From NCBI RefSeq assembly GCF_003233655.1, contig NZ_CP029830.1, positions 174,501 to 238,500 on the forward strand: a DNA stretch of 64,000 bases, read 5' to 3'. Below are positions 24,264 through 33,738 of the stretch, piece after piece. This DNA comes from Azospirillum ramasamyi. Lineage in GTDB: Bacteria > Pseudomonadota > Alphaproteobacteria > Azospirillales > Azospirillaceae. The stretch's first letter is position 1. Each line of letters opens with the position of its first letter. Both the position numbers and the translations under genes were made by a program. The notes beneath the pieces are model-generated. The model worked only from the letters and a program-made list of their open reading frames with translations. It had not been told where the DNA came from and ran no database searches.

Positions 24264-26873
24264 ATGAGCATCTTCGGTTCGATGACAACCGCCGTTCTCG
24301 GCCTGAATGCCCAGTCGAAGGCGCTCGGACATATCTCGGACAACATCGCGAACAGCTCGACCATCGGCTACAAGCGTGTCGATTCGGCGTTCGAGACGAT
24401 GGTCCTGCAGTCCAGCCAGCGCCTGCACGAGCCGGGCGGGGTCACGGCGCAGCCGGTCTTCATGAACAACATCCAGGGCGCCCTGACCCAGGTGCAGAGC
24501 CCGACCAACATCGCCATCCAGGGCCAGGGCTTCTTCAGCGTCACCAAGGTGGCGACCCAGGGATCGAGCACGCTGGTGCAGACGCAGACGGGCACGGTGT
24601 CGTCGTCGGCCGCCTTCTACACCCGCGCCGGCGACTTCGAACTGGACAAGAGCCGCTATCTGGTCAACAGCGCCGGCTACGCCCTGAACGGCTGGCTGGT
24701 CGATCCGGTGACGGGCGTCCTGCACAAGGATCAGGTGGCGCCGATCCAGGTGAACTCGCTGATCGACAAGCCGGTGGCGACCAGCACCATCGATCTGTCC
24801 GCCAACCTGCCGGCGACGCCGAAGCCGGGCGAAAAGGTCCCCGACAGCAGCATCCAAATCTTCGACAGCCAGGGCAATCCGCGCACCGTCAACTTCCAGT
24901 GGCGGCAGCAGGCGGACAGCAGCTGGCGCATGGTCCTGGATGCGCCGGGTTCCAACATCAAGCCGGTCGACGGCACCTTCACCGGCAATCCTGCCACCGT
25001 ATCCTTCGGCCAGAACATCCCCGGCCAGACGGCGGTCGCGCAGGTGAACGTCGTCACCATCTCCGGCAACAACACCAATGGGCAGGACAACCTGCGCATC
25101 GGCGACACCTATACGGTCAAGGTCGACGGCACCAGCTACAGCCTGAAGATCACGGCCGACAACATCGGGTCGATCCGCACCTATTCGGGCCTGGCCGGCG
25201 CGCTGGCCAACCAGATCAATTCCGCGTCCCCGGCGGCGGCGGTGCTCGCCACCTCGTCGGGCCAGACGATCCGCGTGACCGCCCGCGATGCCGGCACGCC
25301 GTTCAAGCTGAACACCGAGGTGCAGTCCGGCACCAACACCACCAACACCATCGTCGCCCAGACCTCGACGGCGGCGACGGCCAGTGCCGGCGAGATCGAC
25401 AAGTTCCAGTTCCCGCAGACCCAGGTCGAGGTCGGCGACTCCTTCACCATCAACGTGAACGGCACGCAGATCAGCTACACGGTGACTGCCGCGACCTATC
25501 AGAGCTATTCGACGGTCAGCGATGTCGTGTCCCAGCTGGCCGGCAGGATCAACCAGCAGCTGGGTTCGACCGTGACCGCCTCGTCGGCCGGCAACATTCT
25601 GTCGATCCAGGCGAACGCGCCGAACACCAACGTCACCTCCAGCGCGACCGCCACCAACTCGGCTCCCGCGGTGAACACGTTGAGTTCCCTGCCTTCGGTC
25701 GCCAACGTGGCCGGCGTGCGCCAGAGCCGTACGGTGACGCTGACCGGCACGCCCGGCGACATCGGCACGCAATACACGCTGAGCATCAACGGCACGGCGG
25801 TGACCTACAGCACCACCGGCGAAGAAATGACGATGGAGGACATCACCGCGGCGCTGGCGAACAGGATCAACTCCAACACCTCGCTGCCGGTGACGGCCAG
25901 CGCGCAGGGCGGCGTCATCACCGTCACCGCCAAGACCGCGGCCAGCCCCACCAACCCGAACACGATGACCGGCGCCGGCACGGTGACGCTGAACGGCTCC
26001 TCCGTCGATATCGGCGACACCTACACCATCAGTTCCGGCGGCGTCGATTATCCGTTGACGATTACCAACGCCAATTACGGCATGTACGACACGCCGGCCA
26101 AGGTCATGCAGTACTTCGCGTCGGTCATCCCCGGCGCCAGCGCGACCGGCAACCAGCTGACCGCGCCCGGCGCGACCGGCACGGTCAGCGATGCCCCCGC
26201 CGCCCAGTTCATCCTGGACCAGAGCGCCGTCGCCGGCCAGACGCCGGCCCATATCGGCCTGACCTTCGGCAAGACGCCGGAGACGGTCGGCACGCTGACC
26301 AACATCTCCACCGCCCTGGTCGGCACCGGCACGTCGGTCAGTTCCGCCAACCAGTCCGCCGGTGCCGACGCCACCGTCACCTTCACGGTCGACTACGGCT
26401 TCGGCCCGCAGCAGGTCACGCTGAACCTCGGCAAATACCAGAAGCCCGGCGGCCTGACCCAGTATGCCGGCGAGGAGATCAACGTCACCCAGCTGGTCCA
26501 GAACGGCGCCCCGCGCGGACAGTTCAAGGACGTGGTCTTCGGCGACAACGGCACCGTGATGGTCAACTACGACAACGGGCGGTCGAAGATGGTCGCCAAG
26601 GTGCCGATCATCACCTTCAACAACCCGAACGCCCTGCAGCGCGAATCCGGCGGCGTCTTCGTCGAGAGCGAGGAGGCCGGCAAGCCGAACTTCAACGATC
26701 CGGAGACGAACGGCGCCGGTGCGGTGGTGGCGAACAGCGTGGAAAGCTCCAACGTCGACATCGCCGATGAGTTCACCAAGATGATCGTCACCCAGCGGAG
26801 CTATTCCGCCAACGCGAAGATCGTCACCACCTCCGACGAAATGCTGCAGGAAGTGCTGGGTCTGAAGCGCTAA
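24264..26873 (+). CDS. flgE: Flagellar hook protein
   Basis: An 869-residue hook subunit, about twice the enteric length. It has the conserved N-terminus (MSIFGSMTTAVLGLNAQS, SDNIANSSTIGYKR, NIAIQGQGFF) and C-terminus (NSVESSNVDIADEFTKMI, IVTTSDEMLQEVLGLKR). The extra length is a central run of four related modules beginning near residues 279, 390, 500 and 583, each with a GD-x-(Y/F)-T-(I/V)-x-(V/I)-NG strand pair and, in three of the four, a later A-x-x-IN helix. They resemble the Flagellin_IN type. The start has GGAGA upstream. It is the first gene of the sigma-54-driven hook block and is exported by the flagellar type III apparatus. Confidence 0.95.
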   Translation: MSIFGSMTTAVLGLNAQSKALGHISDNIANSSTIGYKRVDSAFETMVLQSSQRLHEPGGVTAQPVFMNNIQGALTQVQSPTNIAIQGQGFFSVTKVATQGSSTLVQTQTGTVSSSAAFYTRAGDFELDKSRYLVNSAGYALNGWLVDPVTGVLHKDQVAPIQVNSLIDKPVATSTIDLSANLPATPKPGEKVPDSSIQIFDSQGNPRTVNFQWRQQADSSWRMVLDAPGSNIKPVDGTFTGNPATVSFGQNIPGQTAVAQVNVVTISGNNTNGQDNLRIGDTYTVKVDGTSYSLKITADNIGSIRTYSGLAGALANQINSASPAAAVLATSSGQTIRVTARDAGTPFKLNTEVQSGTNTTNTIVAQTSTAATASAGEIDKFQFPQTQVEVGDSFTINVNGTQISYTVTAATYQSYSTVSDVVSQLAGRINQQLGSTVTASSAGNILSIQANAPNTNVTSSATATNSAPAVNTLSSLPSVANVAGVRQSRTVTLTGTPGDIGTQYTLSINGTAVTYSTTGEEMTMEDITAALANRINSNTSLPVTASAQGGVITVTAKTAASPTNPNTMTGAGTVTLNGSSVDIGDTYTISSGGVDYPLTITNANYGMYDTPAKVMQYFASVIPGASATGNQLTAPGATGTVSDAPAAQFILDQSAVAGQTPAHIGLTFGKTPETVGTLTNISTALVGTGTSVSSANQSAGADATVTFTVDYGFGPQQVTLNLGKYQKPGGLTQYAGEEINVTQLVQNGAPRGQFKDVVFGDNGTVMVNYDNGRSKMVAKVPIITFNNPNALQRESGGVFVESEEAGKPNFNDPETNGAGAVVANSVESSNVDIADEFTKMIVTQRSYSANAKIVTTSDEMLQEVLGLKR

Positions 26874-26999
26874 GCCGCGGCCCTGACGTCCTGATTTCCC
26901 GAACGTGCATCCCATCGCCCGTTTCCCTGATCGCCAGAGGGGGGCGGCGGCCATCCCGGCACCGCCCCGATCCTCCCGATCCGCGAAAGGTCCCCTGCC

Positions 27000-28409
27000 A
27001 TGTCTCTCTTCGCAGCCTTGAACAGCGCCACGGCCGGGCTGCGCACGGTCCAGTCCAGCGTCAAGCTGGTTTCGGACAACATCGCGCAGGCCAACGATCC
27101 GAACCGCACGCGCCACACCGCCCAGCAGTCGGTGGACGCCAGCGGCCAGGTCATCAGCACGACCTATCGCCGCGAGGTGGACAAGGCCCTGATGGCGCAG
27201 GTGATGGATCTCACCGCGCGCGACGGCGGGTCGCAGGCGACGGCGGCCTACATGCAGCAGTTGGGCGACCTGCTGCGGACGACGAACGGCACCCCCCTGC
27301 TGAACGACTATGCCGACAAGTTCCAGGCGGCGGTGAAGACGCTCGCCACCTCGCCGGAGGACGAGACCGCGCAATACCAGCTGATCCAGGCCGCCGACAA
27401 TTTCTCGCGCGAGATCCGCCGCGTCTCCGAAGGCGTGGAGCAGCTCGACCGGGACATGAAGACGGACATCACCAAGTCGGTCGACACGGTCAACGACCTG
27501 CTGAAGCAGATCAACCAGATCAACAACGACACGGTGTCGCTGCTGGGCCGGGGATCGGCGGCCAACGCGGTCGCCGACAAGCGCGACGGTCTGATCCGCG
27601 AGCTGAGCACCTATATGCCCGTGCGCACCGTGGAGCGGCCGGACGGCCGTCTGGCGCTCTTCACCCCGTCGGGTCTGGCGCTGGTCGATGCCCAGCCGGC
27701 AAATCTTTCCTATGACGGCGGCAACATCAACCTACAGGTCGGCAATCAAGTCACCTCGATCAACAACCACCTGACCACCGGCAAGCTGGGCTCGCTGATC
27801 CAGATGCGCAAGGACGGCTCGACCTCCGAGCCGCCGACGCCGGCCAGCGGCGACCCGGCGGCGGAGATCATCCGCAAGTTGCGCTCCCAGCTGGACGAAT
27901 TCGCCAGGGCCTTCACCGGTCCGACCCGCCCCGGGGAGCCGACCAGCTTCGCCGACGCCTACGACCTGTCCTCCCCGGCGGCCGACGGCGAGCAGATCAA
28001 CCAGTTCTTCACCGGAAAGGACCGCTTCACCATCGCTGTGAACGCCAAACTCGTTGACAATACGGCGAAAATCAAGCGGGCGGCCATCGACGACATGGTC
28101 ACGGCCATCAACGCCTCGGGCCGCAACTTCAATGCCGACGGCCTGCAGCTGAAGGACACCAGCTACAGCGCCATGGGCAGCGCCATCACCGGCACCTGGA
28201 TGGCCGCGGCCAAGACCGCCAACACCGCCAGCGAGTCCAACAGGGCGTCGATGCAGCTTCTGACGGAGCGCTACCAGTCGCAGACCGGCGTCAACATCGA
28301 CGAGGAAATCGCCCAGCTGCAGCAGCTCCAGACCTCCTACCAGGCGTCGGCACGGGTCATGCAAGTGGCCAATGCAATGTTTGACGCGCTGGAGGCGGTG
28401 ATCCGATGA
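27000..28409 (+). CDS. flgK: Hook-filament junction protein 1
   Basis: A 469-residue HAP1. The N-terminus has the rod/hook helix (SLFAALNSATAGLRTVQSSV, SDNIAQANDPNRTRH), the middle carries TNGTPLLNDYADKFQAAV and DKRDGLIRELSTYMPV, and the C-terminus has QTGVNIDEEIAQLQQLQTSY and VANAMFDALEAVIR. It joins the hook to the filament with FlgL. It follows flgE by 126 bases and overlaps flgL by ATGA, which indicates co-translation. Confidence 0.95.
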   Translation: MSLFAALNSATAGLRTVQSSVKLVSDNIAQANDPNRTRHTAQQSVDASGQVISTTYRREVDKALMAQVMDLTARDGGSQATAAYMQQLGDLLRTTNGTPLLNDYADKFQAAVKTLATSPEDETAQYQLIQAADNFSREIRRVSEGVEQLDRDMKTDITKSVDTVNDLLKQINQINNDTVSLLGRGSAANAVADKRDGLIRELSTYMPVRTVERPDGRLALFTPSGLALVDAQPANLSYDGGNINLQVGNQVTSINNHLTTGKLGSLIQMRKDGSTSEPPTPASGDPAAEIIRKLRSQLDEFARAFTGPTRPGEPTSFADAYDLSSPAADGEQINQFFTGKDRFTIAVNAKLVDNTAKIKRAAIDDMVTAINASGRNFNADGLQLKDTSYSAMGSAITGTWMAAAKTANTASESNRASMQLLTERYQSQTGVNIDEEIAQLQQLQTSYQASARVMQVANAMFDALEAVIR

Positions 28410-30457
28410 GCTCGATAACGGGAGTCAGCACGTACTCGAAATATCTGAGCCTTGTCCGGAACCTGTCCGGGGGCCAGAACGACATCAACCGCCTGTCGGA
28501 GCAGCTGACGACCGGCAAGAAGTCGGTCGATCTCAACGCCTATGGGCCGGAGGTGCAGAAGCTTCTGGATCTGCGGGCGGAGATGGCGAAGAAGGACAAC
28601 TACATCCAGAGCATCAACACCGCGGCCCCGCGCATCCAGGCGACGGACAAGGTGCTGACCTCCCTGGAATCCATCGTGTCGAGCTGGACCTCCAGCACGA
28701 CCTTCCCCTTCCAGCCCGGTTCCGCCAGCGTCACCTCGCCGATCAACACCAATCCCGAGGGGATGAAGGTGACGATCGATCCCGCCAAGTCGAATTTGAC
28801 GGTGGGCGCCCAATACACCGTCACCGCCGTGCCGTCGCAGCAGGGGCCGAACGGCACCTTCGACGTGACGGTGACGGACGGGCTTGGAGGCAAGACCACC
28901 CGCGCCATCAACCTGGCCACCACCCCGCCCAACGACGGCAAGGGCTACAACTTCAACATTTCCGGCGGCCCCGGCGAGGGCGCCATGCTGAACCTCAGCT
29001 TCGACACGCTGAAGGCGGCATCCAGCAGCAGCTTCAACGTCTCCTTCCCGCAGGCCGATCAGGTGAAGGACCGCGCCGAGGGCGCCATGCGTGACATCCA
29101 GGCGCTGCTGAACCAGCGCTTCGGCGACCGCTACCTGTTCGCCGGCGCGCGCTTTGGCACGGAACCGGTCACCGACCTGCTGGCGACCAAGCAGACCAGC
29201 AAGATCACGCTGAACGGCGCCGTGGTGAACACCGACGATTACTTCGAGGTGACCATCAACGGCCAGACCTTCAGCCATCAGAATCTGGCGGCCGATCCGA
29301 AGTCGCTGACCTTCGTCGCGCAGGCCCTGACCGCCCAGATCAACGCCGCCAACCCGGCGCTGCCGATGACGGTTTCGACCTCCAACGGCATCATCACGCT
29401 GGTCGGCAACGATCCGGGGCAGAAGTTCGACCTTTCGGCGCGCGTGGTGAACTCCGCGACGGTGGAGAACAGCGTCGATACGCCGACCACCACCCAGGCG
29501 CCGACGGCCGCCCTGCCGCAGATCGACGGCTTCACCCTGAACGGCGCCGCGGTGGACATCGGCGACACCTTCGAGTTCACGGTTGCGGTCGGCGACCCGG
29601 ACGATCCGTACAACCAGAACTACTACACCCGGAATCCGACCGCCCCACACGACCTGCCGCCCTACCAGACCTACACGGTGCGCTATACCGTCAGCGATAC
29701 GGACTACGCCGCCGGAGTCAACAATGTCGGGCAGGTCGCCGACAAGCTGCGCGAGCAGTTCGCTACGCTGAACCCCGCACCGCCGGTGACCATCGACGCT
29801 GTGGGCAACGGTCCCGGCATCGCGCTGACCAGCACGGGCTTCGCCGATCCCACCAATCACCCCAACCGCACGTCGCTGTTCTCCACCTCCGCCAAGGTGA
29901 CGAACGGGTCGCTGGAGAACACCATCACGGTCGGCACCCTGCCGCCGGAGCAGGACAGCCTGATCAACGTTCCCTACGCCGATCCGCCCGACCTGCCCTT
30001 CTACGACGCCGAATATCTCAGCAAGGGCAAGAACGCCGAGGCATACCGCAAGTCCCAGGTGACCATCGACGACAACCTGAACGTCACCTACGGCGTCAGC
30101 GCCGACGACAAGGCGTTCCAGACGCTGATCAAGGCGATGCAGCTGGTGCGCACGGCGGCGGCGAACCCCGGCAAATGGACCGAGTACAGCACCCAGGCGC
30201 GTGAGATGCTGACCCAGGCCACCGACCAGCTCCGGTCGATCCACGCCAAGGTCGCGTCCGACGGCGCCACGCTGGAGACCATCAAGGAATCGCACAGGGA
30301 GTCCGTCGCCACCCTGACCGAGCGGATCGCCAAGATCGAGGGGATCGACCAGAACGAGGTCGCGGCACGGCTGAGCAGCGCGATGAACGTGCAGCAGGCG
30401 ACCTATGCCGTCGCCGGCCAGACGCAGAAGCTGTCGCTGCTGAACTATCTCGCCTGA
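28406..30457 (+). CDS. flgL: Hook-filament junction protein 3 with inserted modules
   Basis: A 683-residue HAP3, roughly twice the usual size. Conserved flagellin-like ends are present (SKYLSLVRNLSGGQNDINRL, SEQLTTGKKSVDL; C-terminal RLSSAMNVQQATYAVAGQ). The central part carries at least two modules of the same type seen in FlgE (TDDYFEVTINGQTFSH near residue 276; IGDTFEFTVAVGD near 385). The DRYLFAGARFGTEPVTDL segment is typical of FlgL. The gene overlaps flgK by four bases and is followed by a hairpin. Confidence 0.93.
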   Translation: MSSITGVSTYSKYLSLVRNLSGGQNDINRLSEQLTTGKKSVDLNAYGPEVQKLLDLRAEMAKKDNYIQSINTAAPRIQATDKVLTSLESIVSSWTSSTTFPFQPGSASVTSPINTNPEGMKVTIDPAKSNLTVGAQYTVTAVPSQQGPNGTFDVTVTDGLGGKTTRAINLATTPPNDGKGYNFNISGGPGEGAMLNLSFDTLKAASSSSFNVSFPQADQVKDRAEGAMRDIQALLNQRFGDRYLFAGARFGTEPVTDLLATKQTSKITLNGAVVNTDDYFEVTINGQTFSHQNLAADPKSLTFVAQALTAQINAANPALPMTVSTSNGIITLVGNDPGQKFDLSARVVNSATVENSVDTPTTTQAPTAALPQIDGFTLNGAAVDIGDTFEFTVAVGDPDDPYNQNYYTRNPTAPHDLPPYQTYTVRYTVSDTDYAAGVNNVGQVADKLREQFATLNPAPPVTIDAVGNGPGIALTSTGFADPTNHPNRTSLFSTSAKVTNGSLENTITVGTLPPEQDSLINVPYADPPDLPFYDAEYLSKGKNAEAYRKSQVTIDDNLNVTYGVSADDKAFQTLIKAMQLVRTAAANPGKWTEYSTQAREMLTQATDQLRSIHAKVASDGATLETIKESHRESVATLTERIAKIEGIDQNEVAARLSSAMNVQQATYAVAGQTQKLSLLNYLA

Positions 30458-30466
30458 ACGGAAGAA

Positions 30467-30487
30467 GGGCGGCCGACCCGGCCGCCC
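30467..30487. terminator. Hairpin between convergent flgL and TRAP gene
   Basis: A 9-bp perfect stem GGGCGGCCG / CGGCCGCCC with a three-base loop lies 10 bases past the flgL stop, followed by TCCCGTTTCCTC. It probably ends flgL transcription and could serve both strands. Confidence 0.6.
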
Positions 30488-30563
30488 TCCCGTTTCCTCG
30501 GACCTTTCGTACCTTCGGGCTTTACGCTCGCCCTCAGACGGCGGGTCCGGCCGTATCGGACCG

Positions 30564-31664
30564 TCACTTCGGACGGTTGGCCGACTGCATGATGTTGTCG
30601 TAGGGCAGCTCCGCCACGCGGAACCACAGCTGCACCTCGTCCAGGAACGGCTTCCAGCTGTCGTAGACCGCCTTGAACTCCGGATTGGTCTTGGCGATGT
30701 CGTCGTACAGCTCGTAGGCGATCTTGTGGGCGGCTTCCATCAGGTCGCGCGGATAGGGACGCAGCAGCGCGCCCCGGGCGACCAGGCGCTTCAGAGCCTT
30801 GGCGTTCTCCGCGTCGTAGCGGGCGGTCATCGCGCTGTTCGCCTCGGCGCAGGCGGCGGTCAGGATCGCCTGATAGGACTTGGGCAGCGCGTCCCATTCC
30901 TTCTGGTTGATGTAGAGCGAGACCTGCGGCCCGCCTTCCCACCAGCCCGGATAATAGTAGTACTTGGCGACCTGGACGAAGCCGAGCTTCTCGTCGTCGT
31001 AGGGACCGACGAACTCGACGGCGTCGATGGTGCCCTTTTCCAGCGCCGGGTAGATGTCGCTGCCGGCGATCTGGGTCGGGGCGGCGCCCAGCTTGGCCAT
31101 GATCTGGCCGGTGATGCCGGCGATGCGGATCTTCAGGCCGTTGAAGTCTTCCAGCGACTTGATTTCCTTGCGGTACCAGCCGCCCATCTGGGCGCCGGTG
31201 TTGCCGGCCGGGAACTGCACGATGCCGTGCTTGGCGAAGAAGGCGCGCATCACCTCCTGGCCGCCGCCATACTGGTACCAGGCGTTCTGCTGGCGGGCGT
31301 TCGGACCGAAGGGAATCGCGGTGTCGAAGGCGAAGGTCGGATCCTTGCCGACATAGTAGTAGCCGCAGGTGTGACCGCACTGGACGGTGCCGTTCTGCAC
31401 GGCGTCCAGAACCTGCAGGCCGGGAACGATATCACCGGCGGCATGCACGCGGATCTGGAACTTGCCGTCGGTCGCCTCGGACACGCGCTTCGCGATCATC
31501 TCGGAGGTGCCGAAGAGAATGTCGGTGCTCTTCGGGAAGCTCGACGCCAGACGCCACATGATGGTCGGCTGGGTCTGCGCGATGGCCGGGGCCGCGAGGG
31601 TCGAGGCGGCAACGGTCGAAACGGCGCCGACGCCAGCCTTGGTGAGAAACGCTCTTCTTTCCAC
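30564..31664 (-). CDS. Orphan TRAP transporter substrate-binding protein (DctP family)
   Basis: A 366-residue periplasmic binding protein with a Tat-like signal peptide (ERRAFLTKAGVGAV, cleavage after APAIA). The body matches the DctP/TakP type that binds organic or keto acids: MWRLASSFPKSTDILFG, VQCGHTCGYYYVGKDP, the ligand Arg in LKIRIAG and DAVEFVGPYDDEKLGF. The GTG start at 31664 has GGAG eight bases upstream. No DctQ or DctM membrane genes lie nearby, so it either serves a permease encoded elsewhere or acts as a sensor protein. Confidence 0.9.
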   Translation of the reverse strand: MERRAFLTKAGVGAVSTVAASTLAAPAIAQTQPTIMWRLASSFPKSTDILFGTSEMIAKRVSEATDGKFQIRVHAAGDIVPGLQVLDAVQNGTVQCGHTCGYYYVGKDPTFAFDTAIPFGPNARQQNAWYQYGGGQEVMRAFFAKHGIVQFPAGNTGAQMGGWYRKEIKSLEDFNGLKIRIAGITGQIMAKLGAAPTQIAGSDIYPALEKGTIDAVEFVGPYDDEKLGFVQVAKYYYYPGWWEGGPQVSLYINQKEWDALPKSYQAILTAACAEANSAMTARYDAENAKALKRLVARGALLRPYPRDLMEAAHKIAYELYDDIAKTNPEFKAVYDSWKPFLDEVQLWFRVAELPYDNIMQSANRPK

Positions 31665-31849
31665 TCCCGCTACTCCGCAATATTATTGCTTCCGCTGACG
31701 ATTTCCATGACCCGCAGTGAATCAGGGAATTACAGCGACTTAGACGAGAGCGTAACAAACCATCCAAAGCGGAGTCCTGCATCGCATAAATGTGCATGCC
31801 TGCCTTTCGAGGGAGTCGGTAACACCATCGAAAGGCGTATGCGGCGGGA

Positions 31850-33511
31850 TCAGGAGGACAGGCGGAGGCGCCCCAGGAAAACCGACAGCGGCGGCATCAC
31901 CAGCGTCCGGCCGTCGGCCGTCTGCTCCGGCGGCAGGGCGCCCGGCGCGCGCGGCACCGGCAGGGCTTCCGGCTCGCCACGCCCACGCAGCGCGAATTCC
32001 GCCGGGCGGTCGGCCATGTTGAAGACGGCGAGCAGACGCTCCTCGCCGCAGGCGCGTTCGAAGGACAGCAGGTCGCCATGCTCCTCCACCGCCGCCACGG
32101 CGCCGGTGCGCAGCGCCTCCAGGCCACGGCGCAGGGAGAGCGCGGCCCGCCACACCGCCAGCCGGCTGCCCGCGGTCCGTTCCTGCCGGTCGACCGCCAG
32201 TTCCAGATGGGTGTCCGGCACCGGCAGCCAGGGCTCGCCGACGGTGAAGGCCGCGTTGGGCTCTTCGGCGCGCCAGGGCATCGGGGTGCGGCTGCCGTCG
32301 CGTCCCTGGAAATCGGGCCAGTAGGTGATGCCGAAGGGATCGCGCAGCTGATGCTGCTCCAGCACGGCGTTGGGCAGGCCGAGCTCCTCCCCCTGGTAGA
32401 GGCAGACGGTGCCGGGCAGCGAGGCCGCCAGCATGGCAAGCAGGGCGTTGAAGGACTGCGGGTCGGCGCCGTCCGGCAGCCAGCGGCTGGCGGCGCGCTC
32501 CACATCGTGGTTGGACAGGCTCCAGCAGATCGTGTCCGGCCGGGGCACAGAGGTCAGGGCCTGGGCGAAGCCCTTGGCGCTGAAGGGCTGCTTGGCCAGC
32601 GACAGGCTGTAGGCGGCGTGAAGCCCCCTCGGCGAGCAGTAGGCCGCGATGCGCTGGCCGGCGCCGGGCTGGCTCGACAGCTCGCCCAGCAGGACGCGTC
32701 CGGGATAGCGCTCCACCGTCTCGCGCAGGCGGGCGAGGATGCCGTCGATGGCGTGGTGCATCATGTCGTAGACATGCTGCTGCAGGGCGAAGGGCTTCAG
32801 CGGCGGTTGCGGCTCGTGCCAGAGGGCGGCGGGGTTGGAGCGCAGCTGCGGGTCGTGGGCGAAGAAATCGACGGCATCGATGCGGAAGCCGTCGACGCCG
32901 CGCTCCATCCAGAATTCCGCCGTCTCGCACAGCGCGTCCATCACCGCCGGATGGTGCAGGTTCAGCGCCGGCTGGCTGGACAGGAAATGGTGCAGGTAAT
33001 ATTGACGCCGCCGCGGCTCCCAGGCCCAGGCCGCGCCGCCGAACACCGACAGCCAGTTGTTTGGCGGCGTCCCGTCGGGCTTGGCGTCGGCCCAGACATA
33101 CCAGTCGGCCAACTCCCCGTCGCGCGACCGCCGGCTGTCGACGAACCAGGGATGGGCGTCGGAGGTGTGGCCGCAGACCAGATCGACCAGCACCTTCAGC
33201 CCCAGCCCATGGGCGCGCCCGATCAGCCGGTCGAACACGGCGAGATTGCCCATGCGGGGATCGACCGCCCGATGGTCGGCGACGTCATAGCCGAAGTCCG
33301 TGCGCGGCGACGGGTAGAAGGGGCTGATCCACACCCCGTCCACCCCCAGCGACGCCACATGGTCCAGCCCCTCGATCACGCCGTCGAGGTCGCCCCAGCC
33401 GTCGCCGCCGCTGTCGCGGAAGCTGAGCGGATAGATCTGGTACAGCGCCGCCCCGTTCAGCCAGGAGATGTTCGGTCCGGATGACGGGGGCAGGATGATG
33501 GAGTTGGTCAA
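31850..33511 (-). CDS. GH13 alpha-glucosidase
   Basis: A 553-residue cytoplasmic enzyme of the oligo-1,6-glucosidase/maltase group. It has LYQIYPLSFRDSGGDGWGDL, DLVCGHTSDAHPWF, nucleophile Asp212 in GFRIDAVDFF, acid Glu in LLGELSS and transition-state Asp in SNHDVERAAS. It would cleave alpha-glucosides such as maltose, isomaltose or sucrose; substrate cannot be fixed by reading. It is monocistronic on the minus strand. It could feed glucose to, or draw from, the trehalose and malto-oligosaccharide pool made at 2-10 kb. Confidence 0.9.
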   Translation of the reverse strand: MTNSIILPPSSGPNISWLNGAALYQIYPLSFRDSGGDGWGDLDGVIEGLDHVASLGVDGVWISPFYPSPRTDFGYDVADHRAVDPRMGNLAVFDRLIGRAHGLGLKVLVDLVCGHTSDAHPWFVDSRRSRDGELADWYVWADAKPDGTPPNNWLSVFGGAAWAWEPRRRQYYLHHFLSSQPALNLHHPAVMDALCETAEFWMERGVDGFRIDAVDFFAHDPQLRSNPAALWHEPQPPLKPFALQQHVYDMMHHAIDGILARLRETVERYPGRVLLGELSSQPGAGQRIAAYCSPRGLHAAYSLSLAKQPFSAKGFAQALTSVPRPDTICWSLSNHDVERAASRWLPDGADPQSFNALLAMLAASLPGTVCLYQGEELGLPNAVLEQHQLRDPFGITYWPDFQGRDGSRTPMPWRAEEPNAAFTVGEPWLPVPDTHLELAVDRQERTAGSRLAVWRAALSLRRGLEALRTGAVAAVEEHGDLLSFERACGEERLLAVFNMADRPAEFALRGRGEPEALPVPRAPGALPPEQTADGRTLVMPPLSVFLGRLRLSS

Positions 33512-33738
33512 GGCAGCAGGCTCCGCGCCGGGGTTGGCGATCCCGGCGCAGCTCTGCCGGTTCAGCGCCCAAGCTTCCCCCGCCGTGGCTAACGAAAGGT
33601 TACCGGCGGATCGTATTCGCAGGCATTCCCCTTTCGTACAGATCGGCCGGACGGACAGGATCTTTCAGCCGGGTGGCTGGGGGCTTGGCCGCTCGGGCAG
33701 GTTGCGGCTATACCAGCGCTCACCAAGGGGGAGCGGGA

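Noticed and set aside
30564..31664. Complete TRAP transporter
   Set aside because: Only the binding protein is present; there are no DctQ or DctM membrane genes on either side.
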